DNA of 64,000 bases from Clostridia bacterium (GTDB taxonomy: Bacteria > Bacillota > Clostridia > Lachnospirales > Anaerotignaceae), in contig JALCQR010000003.1 in the NCBI GenBank assembly GCA_022651385.1, forward strand, positions 120,967 to 184,966, written 5' to 3'. Each line of letters starts with the position of its first letter. The stretch's first letter is position 1. Of this stretch, positions 7,177 through 14,646 are shown piece by piece. A program made the translations under genes and the position numbers. A model generated the notes under the pieces. That model was not told the DNA's origin and made no database searches. It saw nothing but the letters and a program-made list of their open reading frames with translations.

Positions 7177-7315
7177 GGTGTCCGCAGGATACAATTTCTG
7201 CCTTCCTCCGCCCAAAGGGAATTAGTAAGAGGCCTGGCATAAATGCACCAATGTTGGACTCCCGTATTAATAATGTAGGTTCAAAATAAACAGGCTATCG
7301 TACACCCCAGGAAAT
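7165..7315 (-). ncRNA. ssrS: 6S RNA
   Basis: Read on the minus strand, the segment has the 6S layout. A closing stem pairs GGGTGT (7307-7302) with ACACCC (7181-7176). The 5' half has the block TTTGAACCTACATT, then AATACGGGAGTCC. The 3' half returns with TATCCTGCGG just before the closing stem; the E. coli molecule has a matching CCTGCGGC. A long hairpin with a large open bubble mimics a promoter and binds housekeeping RNA polymerase. The gene starts within about 10 bases after the lspA stop, so it may be co-transcribed and processed or have its own promoter inside lspA. The exact 3' end is uncertain. Confidence 0.8.
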
Positions 7316-7320
7316 TTTTC

Positions 7321-7773
7321 CTAGTTCTTTTTACATGACGTAAAAGTAAATAATACAGCAGACACAACTCCGACAAAAATAGCTATATCAGCTAAATTAA
7401 AAATAGGAGCATTTTTGATTTTTACAAATATAAAATCCGTAACACAGCCGTTTTTGATTCTGTCAAAAAGATTAGATGCCGCACCGCCTATAGCAACCGC
7501 ATAAAAAAGCTTAATCATCTTCATGCCTTTTATCGGTATTAAAATCAAATAGCTCAAAACAGTAAAAACAAAAACAATTGTGGTTAATATTTTAACAAAT
7601 TTTGGATTGTCACTGCAAATACTGAACGGAAAACCATAATTTTTTCTATGCCAAAAATACAGTTTATTTTTTATTATTTCTTTTTTTTCTTCTACATTCA
7701 GATTGCTGCAGACAATTTTTTTCGAATAAACATCTGCTAATATTATAATCAGAGGGGATAAAAAGTATACCAT
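7321..7773 (-). CDS. lspA: Lipoprotein signal peptidase (signal peptidase II)
   Basis: The 150-residue membrane protein has four hydrophobic segments. The two catalytic aspartates of the family are visible: Asp104 in NLFDR and Asp129 in FNLADI. The enzyme removes signal peptides from diacylglyceryl-modified prolipoproteins in the membrane. The usual GAAFG-like block is replaced by a divergent NYGFPFS, so this is a divergent member. It is followed directly by the 6S RNA gene and is divergent from the aldolase gene. Confidence 0.88.
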   Translation of the reverse strand: MVYFLSPLIIILADVYSKKIVCSNLNVEEKKEIIKNKLYFWHRKNYGFPFSICSDNPKFVKILTTIVFVFTVLSYLILIPIKGMKMIKLFYAVAIGGAASNLFDRIKNGCVTDFIFVKIKNAPIFNLADIAIFVGVVSAVLFTFTSCKKN

Positions 7774-7854
7774 TAAAACACCTCAACTCTTTTACAGGAC
7801 CCATTATAACATACATTTAACCAAATTAAAATATATTTATTAAAATTAATTTTC

Positions 7855-7883
7855 TTGTATAAAACATGTCAAAGTATTATAAT
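7855..7883 (+). promoter_or_regulatory. Promoter of the aldolase gene
   Basis: TTGTAT and TATAAT with a 17-base spacer lie about 50 bases before the ATG of the aldolase gene. The transcript start would fall near 7890. Confidence 0.65.
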
Positions 7884-7934
7884 AAAAGATAGGTATGTAA
7901 GTAACTTTATAGATACGAAAGGTGGTTTTTTCCA

Positions 7935-8882
7935 ATGGCTTTAGTAACAACAAAAAAAATGTTTGAAAAGGCTTTCAAGGGACATTACTCAATAGGAGCT
8001 TTTAATATTAATAACATGGAAATAATACAGGGAATTGTTGAAGGCTGCAAAAAGCACAACAGCGCAGTTATACTTCAGGTATCAAAGAGCGCATTAAAAT
8101 ATGCTCATCCCCTTTACATTAAGAATATGGTTGAAGCCGCAGTTGAAGAAACAGGTCTTGACATTGCACTTCATCTTGACCACGGTCCAAGTTTTGAAGT
8201 ATGCAAAGAGTGTATAGAATACGGTTTTACATCTGTAATGTTTGACGGTTCACACCTCGATTACGAAGAAAACATTGCAAAAACCAAAGAAATAGTTGAT
8301 TACGCACATGCAAAAGGAATAGTTGTTGAGGCAGAACTTGGAAAACTTGAAGGCGTTGAAGACGAAGTAAAAGTTGCGGCAGGAAACGCTTCATATACTG
8401 ACCCAGACCAAGCTGTTGATTTTGTAAAAAGAACCGGCGTTGATTCTCTTGCTGTAGCCATAGGAACAAGCCACGGAGCATATAAATTCAAAGGAGAGGC
8501 AAAGCTTGATTTTGAAAGGCTTCAGACAATAACAGATAAGCTTGAATCGGCAGGATACCATAATTACCCTATAGTATTGCACGGAGCATCTTCCGTTGAC
8601 CAAAAATCTGTTGCCACATGCAATGAGTTTGGAGGAAACATAAAAGGAGCAAAAGGCATACCTGTTGAAATGCTCAGAAAAGCATCATCAATGGCAGTCT
8701 GCAAAATAAATATGGATACGGATATCCGTCTTGCAGTTACGGCAGCTGTAAGAAAATCTCTTTCGGAAAAACCTGATGCCTTTGACCCAAGAGGATATCT
8801 TGGCGCAGCAAGAGAAGATATTGTTACGCTTGTTGAGAAAAAAATCACTGATGTTCTCGGAAGCGAAGATTCTATGAAATAA
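7935..8882 (+). CDS. fba: Class II fructose-bisphosphate aldolase
   Basis: The 315-residue protein is a zinc-dependent class II aldolase. Metal and substrate motifs are visible: the zinc-binding HLDHG near residue 82, EAELGKLEG near residue 134, SHGAYKFKG near residue 180 and HGASS near residue 217. It splits fructose 1,6-bisphosphate into glyceraldehyde 3-phosphate and dihydroxyacetone phosphate in glycolysis. Related tagatose-bisphosphate aldolases share the fold, so specificity is not proven. It has its own promoter and a terminator at 8908-8929. Confidence 0.9.
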   Translation: MALVTTKKMFEKAFKGHYSIGAFNINNMEIIQGIVEGCKKHNSAVILQVSKSALKYAHPLYIKNMVEAAVEETGLDIALHLDHGPSFEVCKECIEYGFTSVMFDGSHLDYEENIAKTKEIVDYAHAKGIVVEAELGKLEGVEDEVKVAAGNASYTDPDQAVDFVKRTGVDSLAVAIGTSHGAYKFKGEAKLDFERLQTITDKLESAGYHNYPIVLHGASSVDQKSVATCNEFGGNIKGAKGIPVEMLRKASSMAVCKINMDTDIRLAVTAAVRKSLSEKPDAFDPRGYLGAAREDIVTLVEKKITDVLGSEDSMK

Positions 8883-8907
8883 TTAAAAAAAAACAAATGA
8901 TAATCTC

Positions 8908-8929
8908 AGGCCGACATGTTTGCCGGCCT
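8908..8929 (+). terminator. Terminator after fba
   Basis: AGGCCG and CGGCCT form the stem, followed by TATTTTT. The hairpin overlaps the leader of the acetyltransferase gene, whose ribosome binding site follows at once, so read-through may feed that gene. Confidence 0.65.
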
Positions 8930-8946
8930 TATTTTTGGAGGAAAAA

Positions 8947-9432
8947 ATGGTTACAATAAGAAATGCAAATATATTTGACCTTGACGCAGTTACAGACATT
9001 GAGGCCGAATGTTTTCCTAAGGCAGAAGCAGCAACAAGAGAGTTATTTTTAAGCAGGCTTAAAACTTTTCCCGAATCTTTCTTTATTGCCGAGGAAAATG
9101 ATAAACCTATAGGTTTTATAAACGGATGCGTATCAAACAGTTTTATTATATACGATGAAATGTTTGAAGATACGTCATACCATAATCCATATGGTTCATT
9201 TCAGACAATATTCGGCCTTGACGTTATACCCGAAAAACGCCGTCAAGGAACAGCCGGTATGCTTATTGAGCACATGAAAGCCGATTCAAAAACCAAACAC
9301 AGGGCAGGCCTTACTCTTACATGCAAAGAACATTTAATACATTACTATGAAAAATTCGGCTTCAGAAATATAGGTGTTTCAGGTTCAAAACACGGCGGTG
9401 CCGTTTGGTACGATATGGTACTTAATCTTTAA
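8947..9432 (+). CDS. GNAT family N-acetyltransferase
   Basis: The ATG at 8947 follows TTGGAGG by 7 bases; an earlier in-frame start at 8920 lies inside the terminator hairpin and is rejected. The 161-residue protein shows the GNAT fold: IRNANIFDLDAVTDIE at the N-terminus and the acetyl-CoA loop LDVIPEKRRQGTAGMLIEHM, with a C-terminal HYYEKFGF strand. It uses acetyl-CoA to acetylate an amine; the substrate cannot be read from sequence. It lies between fba and the convergent ABC operon. Confidence 0.85.
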   Translation: MVTIRNANIFDLDAVTDIEAECFPKAEAATRELFLSRLKTFPESFFIAEENDKPIGFINGCVSNSFIIYDEMFEDTSYHNPYGSFQTIFGLDVIPEKRRQGTAGMLIEHMKADSKTKHRAGLTLTCKEHLIHYYEKFGFRNIGVSGSKHGGAVWYDMVLNL

Positions 9433-9454
9433 GCTATAAAAAATGCATAAATGA

Positions 9455-9476
9455 GGGTGCCTATTTAAAAGCACCC
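9455..9476. terminator. Hairpin between convergent genes
   Basis: GGGTGC and GCACCC arms with a 10-base A/T-rich loop sit in the 52-base gap between the acetyltransferase and the convergent 9485 gene. No long T-run follows in either direction, so it is a modest terminator candidate for both. Confidence 0.45.
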
Positions 9477-9484
9477 TAAACTTA

Positions 9485-9895
9485 TTATTCATATTTTTCA
9501 CTTATAAAATACAGCCCTTCAACTGCCTTTATAAAAAAGTCCGTATCTTTTATTGAGTACTTTTTGTCTTTCCACAACGCCGTTTTTTCACCTACAGAAA
9601 GTTTTGCGGTTTTTCCGTCTTTAATATGAAAGACCATAATTATAAAAGGCTCGTTGTCATTGACGGTTTTAAATTTATATCTTAACACCCCAGCTAAATT
9701 TCTGGCGGTTTTTATATCTTTTTCAGATGTAATTTTCTTTGTCTCTTCCCCAATATGCGTGTCTGTTATTTCTACATAATCTATATTTTTAATGTCCGGC
9801 ATACCAAAAAGCGGCATACCATGTAAAAAATAAAAAACCAATAAACCTGTCAATAAACTGGCAATAAAAGTAATAAAATTCCGTTTGTTAATCAT
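9485..9895 (-). CDS. Membrane-anchored protein coupled to an ABC ATPase
   Basis: The ATG at 9895 follows GGGGGACC and overlaps the end of the ATPase gene by 8 bases, so translation is probably coupled. The 136-residue protein has one N-terminal membrane helix (about residues 7-26, FITFIASLLTGLLVFYF) and an extracellular beta-rich part. No family is recognised. The overlap shows it belongs to the ABC transporter unit, perhaps as an accessory or ligand-contacting component. That role is inference. Confidence 0.7.
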   Translation of the reverse strand: MINKRNFITFIASLLTGLLVFYFLHGMPLFGMPDIKNIDYVEITDTHIGEETKKITSEKDIKTARNLAGVLRYKFKTVNDNEPFIIMVFHIKDGKTAKLSVGEKTALWKDKKYSIKDTDFFIKAVEGLYFISEKYE

Positions 9896-10475
9896 TTGGT
9901 CCCCCATTTTTTAAACTGTTTATATTAATTGTTTTGTCGGCGATTTTTGTATCACTGTAATCATGTGTTATAAGTAAACTTGTCTTACCCTTAATTTTTT
10001 CGCAAACTGAAGTGATAACCTTCTCTTTCATATCTTCGTCAATTCCTTTAAATGGCTCATCAAAAATATATATGTCGGCTTCATATGTCAAAGCACGTAT
10101 AATAGCTATTCTTCTTTTCATTCCGCCGCTTAATTGAGAAGCACGTTTGTTTCTGCTCTCATAAAGCCCGAATTTCTTTAAATAGTAATCACATTCAGTT
10201 TCATCACAGCCGTTAAGCAGTATATTTTCTTTGGCCGACATGGAATCTATCAGCCTGTCTTCCTGAAAAACAACTGAAAAAACAGGCTTTTTAACAAATA
10301 AAATTTCTCCTCTGTCAGCTTTTTCAAAACCAAGTATCATATTTATAAGAGTAGTTTTGCCGCACCCTGAACTTCCCGTTAAAGCAGTTGTTTTGCCGCT
10401 TTCAAAAATATAATTAAAATCCTCAAAAACCGGTTTCTCAAAACTTTTATATATATGCTTAAGTACTATTCCCAC
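9888..10475 (-). CDS. ABC transporter ATP-binding protein (SsuB/TauB-like)
   Basis: The GTG at 10475 follows AAGGCGGAG by 6 bases and is preferred over a GTG at 10508 that lacks such a site. The 195-residue ATPase has Walker A GSSGCGKTT, signature LSGGMKRR and Walker B IYIFDEP. It is a short version of the nitrate/sulfonate/taurine class. Its probable partner is the SsuC-like permease at 14647-15387, 4.2 kb upstream on the same strand. The membrane protein array lies between them. No substrate-binding protein is in the window, so the substrate is unknown. Confidence 0.88.
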   Translation of the reverse strand: MGIVLKHIYKSFEKPVFEDFNYIFESGKTTALTGSSGCGKTTLINMILGFEKADRGEILFVKKPVFSVVFQEDRLIDSMSAKENILLNGCDETECDYYLKKFGLYESRNKRASQLSGGMKRRIAIIRALTYEADIYIFDEPFKGIDEDMKEKVITSVCEKIKGKTSLLITHDYSDTKIADKTININSLKNGGPND

Positions 10476-10524
10476 TTTTATCTCCGCCTTATTTATATTT
10501 TTTACCACTAAATTTCAGGCCCTT

Positions 10525-10854
10525 TTATTGGCAACTTCCAAGCATTATACCGCAGTAACCTAAAACAGCCAAAATTCCAAATATTACACAAATAAGTACC
10601 AAACGGCCATGCTTTTCATTTGTATTTTTCTTTAAATCATAAATTAAAATAAAAACAGCAACCAACGCCAAAATAAACGTTGAAGGCATACAACATATTC
10701 TTATAATTCGATAAAGAATTCCAGTTTCTTTGACTGAACTCAAATTAAAAAAAATCAAAGGAAATATTATATATAGCATACAAATATAGCACATTGATAA
10801 AATAATAAACGCCCTCAAAATATCATGTTTTTTTATCGTAATCATTCCCACCAT
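10525..10854 (-). CDS. Array membrane protein, family I copy 6 (immunity candidate)
   Basis: This 109-residue protein with about three membrane segments is the last of six family I copies. Shared features are a CMPSTFILALVAVFILI helix, a cytosolic basic LKK-NEKH loop and a final VIFGILAVLGYCGIML helix. Its ATG overlaps the TAA of the upstream copy (TAATG), so translation is coupled. It is the intact counterpart of the frameshifted copy at 11575-11897. A poly-immunity role is inferred from the toxin-like gene at the head of the array. No family name is recognised. Confidence 0.65.
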   Translation of the reverse strand: MVGMITIKKHDILRAFIILSMCYICMLYIIFPLIFFNLSSVKETGILYRIIRICCMPSTFILALVAVFILIYDLKKNTNEKHGRLVLICVIFGILAVLGYCGIMLGSCQ

Positions 10855-11144
10855 TATACCCGCAAAATTATTTCAAGCATTATACCGCAGTAACCTAAAA
10901 CAGCCAAAATCCCCAATATTATATAAGTAAATATCAGCCACATATATTTTTCATTTATAGCTTTCTTCTTCATAGCTCGAACTAAAATAAAAATTGCCAC
11001 AAGCCCTAAAATTAATGTTGTCGGCATGCAATATATAACAAATACATAATAACACATAAAAAAATATACTAAATACAGCAAACTTATGTAACATATGGAT
11101 AGAATAATTGAAAGTTTAAAAATTTTAGGTTTATTTATATTCAT
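10854..11144 (-). CDS. Array membrane protein, family I copy 5
   Basis: The ATG at 11144 follows GAGGT by 7 bases. The 96-residue protein has the family I pattern (CMPTTLILGLVAIFILV, then the INEKYMWLIF loop/helix and a final GILAVLGYCGIMLEI). The C-terminal 60 residues are nearly identical to the copy at 11897-12196, and the DNA matches base for base over long runs, so the duplication is recent. It is part of the C-B-A block derived from the D...F-E block upstream. Confidence 0.65.
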   Translation of the reverse strand: MNINKPKIFKLSIILSICYISLLYLVYFFMCYYVFVIYCMPTTLILGLVAIFILVRAMKKKAINEKYMWLIFTYIILGILAVLGYCGIMLEIILRV

Positions 11145-11189
11145 AATATACCTCATTATATATTAAAAGCGTAAATCACTTTGCAATTT

Positions 11190-11624
11190 CTATCTTCGCC
11201 CATATACAAGTGCAAACCAAAAGAAAACCGTAATCAGTATACCGGATACTCCGAAAAAGCCAAACAGGATACAGTTATAATTTCGATAATACTTTGCTAT
11301 AAATTTTTCAAACAATAATGACTCTAATATTAAAAATACATCTACAACTGTGGCTGCTGTCAATAAAAAATACATAGAAACAAAAAAGCCACTTTCAGAG
11401 ATATAAGTCAACGGTTTTAATGGAAGCATCAAAATATTAAAAACAATATCCATAATATCATTTTCACACAAACTGAATAGCAATGATATAAAAAATACAG
11501 CCTTATATACCTCAAATACAATTAAAATAATGTTGAGCTTCTTTAAAAAGATTCCATTTATATCACCTGCCCGCTCAAACTCGAGGTGCCAAAAATATAG
11601 CCAGAAAGTATGCTGCAACAGCAA
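11190..11624 (-). CDS. Array membrane protein, family II copy 2 with a lost start codon
   Basis: The part homologous to the copy at 12973-13335 begins at 11561, with INGIFLKKLN instead of MNGSFLKKLN. Beside the shared AGGTGATATA, the TTG start triplet of the other copy is missing, a clean 3-base deletion. Reading must then begin at a rare ATA or at TTG codons (11624 or 11618) inside the preceding frameshifted gene. The family has two to three membrane helices and a strongly conserved FEKFIAKYYRNY-CILFGFFG segment. It may be poorly expressed or dying. Confidence 0.5.
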   Translation of the reverse strand: MLLQHTFWLYFWHLEFERAGDINGIFLKKLNIILIVFEVYKAVFFISLLFSLCENDIMDIVFNILMLPLKPLTYISESGFFVSMYFLLTAATVVDVFLILESLLFEKFIAKYYRNYNCILFGFFGVSGILITVFFWFALVYGRR

Positions 11625-11897
11625 AAATTCCTAATACTGCGCAAATAAACACTATCCACGCATGCTTTTCATTAATTATATCTTTCTTTAAAGCAAATAC
11701 TAAAATTAAAACAGCTACTAAACCCAAAATAAACGTTGAAGGCATAAAATATATACATATAATTTGATAAAGAATTCCCGTCACTTTGATTGAATTCAAA
11801 TTATAAAGGATTAAAGGAAATATTAAATATAACACATTGATAAAATAATAAGCAACTTGAAAATATCATGTTTTTTTATTGTAATCATCCCCACCAT
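11575..11897 (-). pseudogene. Array membrane protein, family I copy 4, frameshifted
   Basis: Alignment with the copy at 10525-10854 places the true start at the ATG at 11897, overlapping the TAA of the upstream copy. After 24 codons a 13-base deletion relative to the intact copy (after ...TGTTATATTT) creates a TAA. The rest stays readable in another frame from a GTG at 11835 and ends APRV. The deletion is between short TATAT-like repeats. The break is seen directly. The remaining 86-codon frame retains the FMPSTFILGLVAVLILV helix. Confidence 0.75.
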
Positions 11898-12196
11898 TAT
11901 ACCCGCAAAATTATTTCAAGCATTATACCGCAGTAACCTAAAACAGCCAAAATCCCCAATATTATATAAGTAAATATCACCCACATATATTTTTCATTTA
12001 TAGTATTTTTCTTCATAGCTCGAACTAAAATAAAAATTGCCGCAAGCCCTAAAATTAATGTTGTCGGCATACAATATTTAACAAATATATTATCTGAAAA
12101 TACAAAAATATATAGGTTCATAAAATTCAACAAGCTTATGTAACATATGGATAGAAAAATGTTTATTTTTAAAAGCTTTGATTTGCTAATATTCAT
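11897..12196 (-). CDS. Array membrane protein, family I copy 3
   Basis: The 99-residue protein starts at an ATG at 12196 just after AGGTGATG; two in-frame starts lie within 6 bases. It has three membrane helices with the family pattern YCMPTTLILGLAAIFILV, INEKYMWVIF and GILAVLGYCGIMLEI. It is almost identical to copy 5 (10854-11144) over the C-terminal two thirds, while the N-terminal loop differs (NLYIFVFSDNIFV). Divergence in the predicted external loop with constant helices fits immunity proteins under diversifying selection. This is inference. Confidence 0.65.
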   Translation of the reverse strand: MNISKSKLLKINIFLSICYISLLNFMNLYIFVFSDNIFVKYCMPTTLILGLAAIFILVRAMKKNTINEKYMWVIFTYIILGILAVLGYCGIMLEIILRV

Positions 12197-12218
12197 CATC
12201 ACCTAAAAAATTAATGAT

Positions 12219-12575
12219 TTAAGCTCCCAAAAATGTAACAGAAATGTTCACCCAAACAAACATTACAACTCCAATAATTCCAAATACCACACAAATAAAT
12301 ATAAACCATGCATATTTTTCATTTATTATATTTTTCTTTAAATCAAAAATTAGAATTAAAACGGAAACTAATTCTAAAGAAAACATTATAGGTATACCGA
12401 ATCTTCCAAAAATATCAAATATATCGCAAATCCCGTAAATTATATTCAATACAGGCTTAATATTTAAGAGTGCCAAAATTAATAATATATATGGCAAGAG
12501 TATACAAAAAGCAGACAATACAATTAATAATTTTAAAATTCTTTGCTTTTTTATAATCTCATCCCCTAAAATCAC
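12219..12575 (-). CDS. Array membrane protein, family I copy 2
   Basis: The 118-residue protein reads from a GTG at 12575; no perfect Shine-Dalgarno is present, though an AGGGGATGAG inside the first codons aligns with the binding sites of other copies, so the true start may lie slightly later at a non-ATG codon. The helices and the LKKNIINEKYAWFIF loop follow the family I pattern. It is the most divergent copy, with a C-terminus ending VTFLGA. Same strand and close spacing place it in the array. Confidence 0.6.
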   Translation of the reverse strand: MILGDEIIKKQRILKLLIVLSAFCILLPYILLILALLNIKPVLNIIYGICDIFDIFGRFGIPIMFSLELVSVLILIFDLKKNIINEKYAWFIFICVVFGIIGVVMFVWVNISVTFLGA

Positions 12576-12586
12576 TATGATACTAT

Positions 12587-12925
12587 CTAAATTAAACTAA
12601 ATATAATCATAAGCATGATACCGCAATAAATCACATTTGACAATATTCCCAAGAATGCATATACAAATATAGGCCATCTGTATTTTTCAGTTATTTCTTT
12701 TCTCTTTAAAACATGAACTAAAATATAAACAGCCACAAGTCCAAAAATTAATGTCGTTGGAATGCAATATATGTTAAAAATAGAATAAGAAATTTTATCT
12801 AATACATCGTCTATTTCCCCTCTGTACATTAACATAAAAAAATACGCAAAATATAGTAAGCTTATGTAAAATACAGACAGAAATATTGATATTCTAATAA
12901 TTTTAGGTCCTTTTACAATCATCAT
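12587..12925 (-). CDS. Array membrane protein, family I copy 1
   Basis: Starts at an ATG at 12925 (or the adjacent ATG at 12922) behind GGGAGA. The 112-residue protein has an N-terminal helix (FLSVFYISLLYFAYFFMLMY), an acidic external loop (RGEIDDVLDKIS), the YCIPTTLIFGLVAVYILV helix, a KRKEITEKYRWPIF segment and a final helix. The pattern is shared with five other copies downstream. No named family is recognised. Confidence 0.65.
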   Translation of the reverse strand: MMIVKGPKIIRISIFLSVFYISLLYFAYFFMLMYRGEIDDVLDKISYSIFNIYCIPTTLIFGLVAVYILVHVLKRKEITEKYRWPIFVYAFLGILSNVIYCGIMLMIIFSLI

Positions 12926-12972
12926 TTCTCCCAATTAAAATATATATTTTATATTAAACAGCTTCAGTTGGC

Positions 12973-13335
12973 TCATCTTTGCCCATATATAAGCATATAC
13001 CAAAAGAAAACTGTAATCAGTATGCCAGATACTCCGAAAAAACCAAACAGGATACAGTAATAATTTCGATAATACTTTGCTATAAATTTTTCAAACAATA
13101 ATGATTCTAATATTAAAAATATATCTATGCCAATAGCTAAAGTCCCTAAAATATACATAAAAGCTGATATACTGTTGTAATTAAGATATTTTAGCAATGT
13201 AAAAGGTAATAAAAGAACATATAGTGCTATATCTATGTCGCATGACACTAATATCAACGATATAAAAATTGCAATTTTATAGACCTCGATTACAATAAAA
13301 AATATATTTAGTTTCTTTAAAAATGAACCATTCAA
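12973..13335 (-). CDS. Array membrane protein, family II copy 1
   Basis: The start is a TTG at 13335 behind AGGTGAT. The 120-residue protein has three or four membrane helices and the conserved stretch ESLLFEKFIAKYYRNY followed by CILFGFFGVSGILITVFFW. It begins 3 bases before the stop of the toxin-like gene, so the two are translationally coupled; immunity genes often follow their toxin in this way. It is the best candidate for the cognate immunity protein. A second copy is at 11190-11624. Confidence 0.65.
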   Translation of the reverse strand: MNGSFLKKLNIFFIVIEVYKIAIFISLILVSCDIDIALYVLLLPFTLLKYLNYNSISAFMYILGTLAIGIDIFLILESLLFEKFIAKYYRNYYCILFGFFGVSGILITVFFWYMLIYGQR

Positions 13336-14549
13336 TATATCACCTGATTAAATAAATTTTCCTGTTTTTTCATTTCTTTTTTTAGGTCTTCTTTTGTGTT
13401 TTTATATAGATTGTATGTACTCATATCTTTTGCTGCTGCAGTTTTAAAAGGATTTCCTTTAAATGTAATTGATGGTGCATAATTATATGTTCCCATATCA
13501 ATAGAAGCATTTTTTTCGTTAAGCAACACATTGTAGTATGAATACACAGCTTCAAAATGTCCATCAAACGATACATATTTTCTGTTTGGTTTTCCCTCCT
13601 TTGCTGTATTCTGATGCATAGCATCAAGCGGCGGCATCATCCTCTGCCATTTATATTTATCTGGCAGACTATCATTTAACTTTTCAAAATCTTTCCATTC
13701 ATAATTGATATTTAGTTTATTTCTGAAATAGTGTTCTTCCTGATTTATAAAAATAATAGATGGCTTTTTCGGCATAAATTCTATTCCCTCATCATAAAAC
13801 TTTATTCCCGTTTTCTTATATCCTGTCTTTTTAAATTCCGAAAGCTTTGCTTCTATCATTGCTCTGTCAGATGTATTGTCTGAAAGATACCAGTTATATG
13901 TATTCTGCATAATATATGTATACGCCATTGGCGCCATTTTGTCATTCTCAAACAAATCCATTTCATTCTTAAACGAATCAAAAAATATTGCTTCTCTTTC
14001 CTTTTTTTCTTTTTGAACTATATTTTTATTTTCAACTGGATATATGTTTTTAAAACCGTCATATGTTACAAAGCACATTCCGTCATTTGACACTATTACA
14101 AAATTGTTTTTCTTGTTATTTATATTGATACTGTAATATGTTCTCCCCTTCTTTTCCGGCAGAATTCCGTTCGTATGGTACACTTCTCCGTTTTTAAGAA
14201 CATACTTTCTGTAACCTTCACTTCCCATTATATACTTGTTTTCGATTCCTGACAATCCATTTATTGTAGCCGTTCCGGCCTCTACAGCGGGCGCCGGAAC
14301 AAGCTTGCAGTGGCAGTTTTTATGAGCCGGCCAAATTCCGTTAAGCTCTCCGTATTTGTACAATCTTCCGTTTCTTTCACGGCATACTGCACATGTGTTC
14401 TTACCTTCTTCGCTTTTCCATTTTACAAATTCATAGCTTTTTACAAATTTGTGAACTGCCTTTCTTTTGTCAATACTCATTGGTTCTTTGTTTTTGGCTG
14501 CCTTAGCAAAAGCATCGCCAAAAAAATCGTATTTTTTATCTGTTTTCAA
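13332..14549 (-). CDS. MuF-type zinc motif protein with a polymorphic-toxin-like C-terminus
   Basis: A TTG at 14549 behind AGAGGTGAT is preferred to a GTG at 14579 without a site; this gives 405 residues. Residues about 53-81 hold the zinc-type motif of phage minor head (MuF/SPP1 gp7) proteins: TCAVC, then GxxY, then PAHKNCHC (Cys53, Cys56, His76, Cys79, Cys81). A long variable middle follows. Near residues 323-357 a segment, RKYVSFDGHFEAVYS then GTYNYA, resembles C-terminal domains of polymorphic toxins. MuF-toxin fusions are known from temperate phages. No head genes, signal peptide or LXG domain are near. A toxin is likely but its activity is not known. Confidence 0.6.
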   Translation of the reverse strand: MKTDKKYDFFGDAFAKAAKNKEPMSIDKRKAVHKFVKSYEFVKWKSEEGKNTCAVCRERNGRLYKYGELNGIWPAHKNCHCKLVPAPAVEAGTATINGLSGIENKYIMGSEGYRKYVLKNGEVYHTNGILPEKKGRTYYSININNKKNNFVIVSNDGMCFVTYDGFKNIYPVENKNIVQKEKKEREAIFFDSFKNEMDLFENDKMAPMAYTYIMQNTYNWYLSDNTSDRAMIEAKLSEFKKTGYKKTGIKFYDEGIEFMPKKPSIIFINQEEHYFRNKLNINYEWKDFEKLNDSLPDKYKWQRMMPPLDAMHQNTAKEGKPNRKYVSFDGHFEAVYSYYNVLLNEKNASIDMGTYNYAPSITFKGNPFKTAAAKDMSTYNLYKNTKEDLKKEMKKQENLFNQVIY

Positions 14550-14646
14550 AGATATCACCTCTATATTTTTTAAATACACAATAGCCTAACATAACCTGTA
14601 TTTGGTTACCTTTTGTATTTAAAAACAATCTTTAAAAACAGACTAA

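Larger units (their letters stand above)
10840..12083. repeat. Segmental duplication inside the membrane protein array
   Basis: Bases about 10840-11040 and 11883-12083 are nearly identical, differing at scattered positions only. A second pair, about 11190-11330 and 12973-13115, is also highly similar. The gene orders D-G-H-F-E and C-B-A show that a block was copied: C matches D, B matches F, A matches E. This explains eight genes from a smaller starting set. Confidence 0.75.

Noticed and set aside
13421-13627. A 68-codon frame inside the toxin-like gene
   Set aside because: It is an alternative frame of the same strand without its own ribosome binding site.
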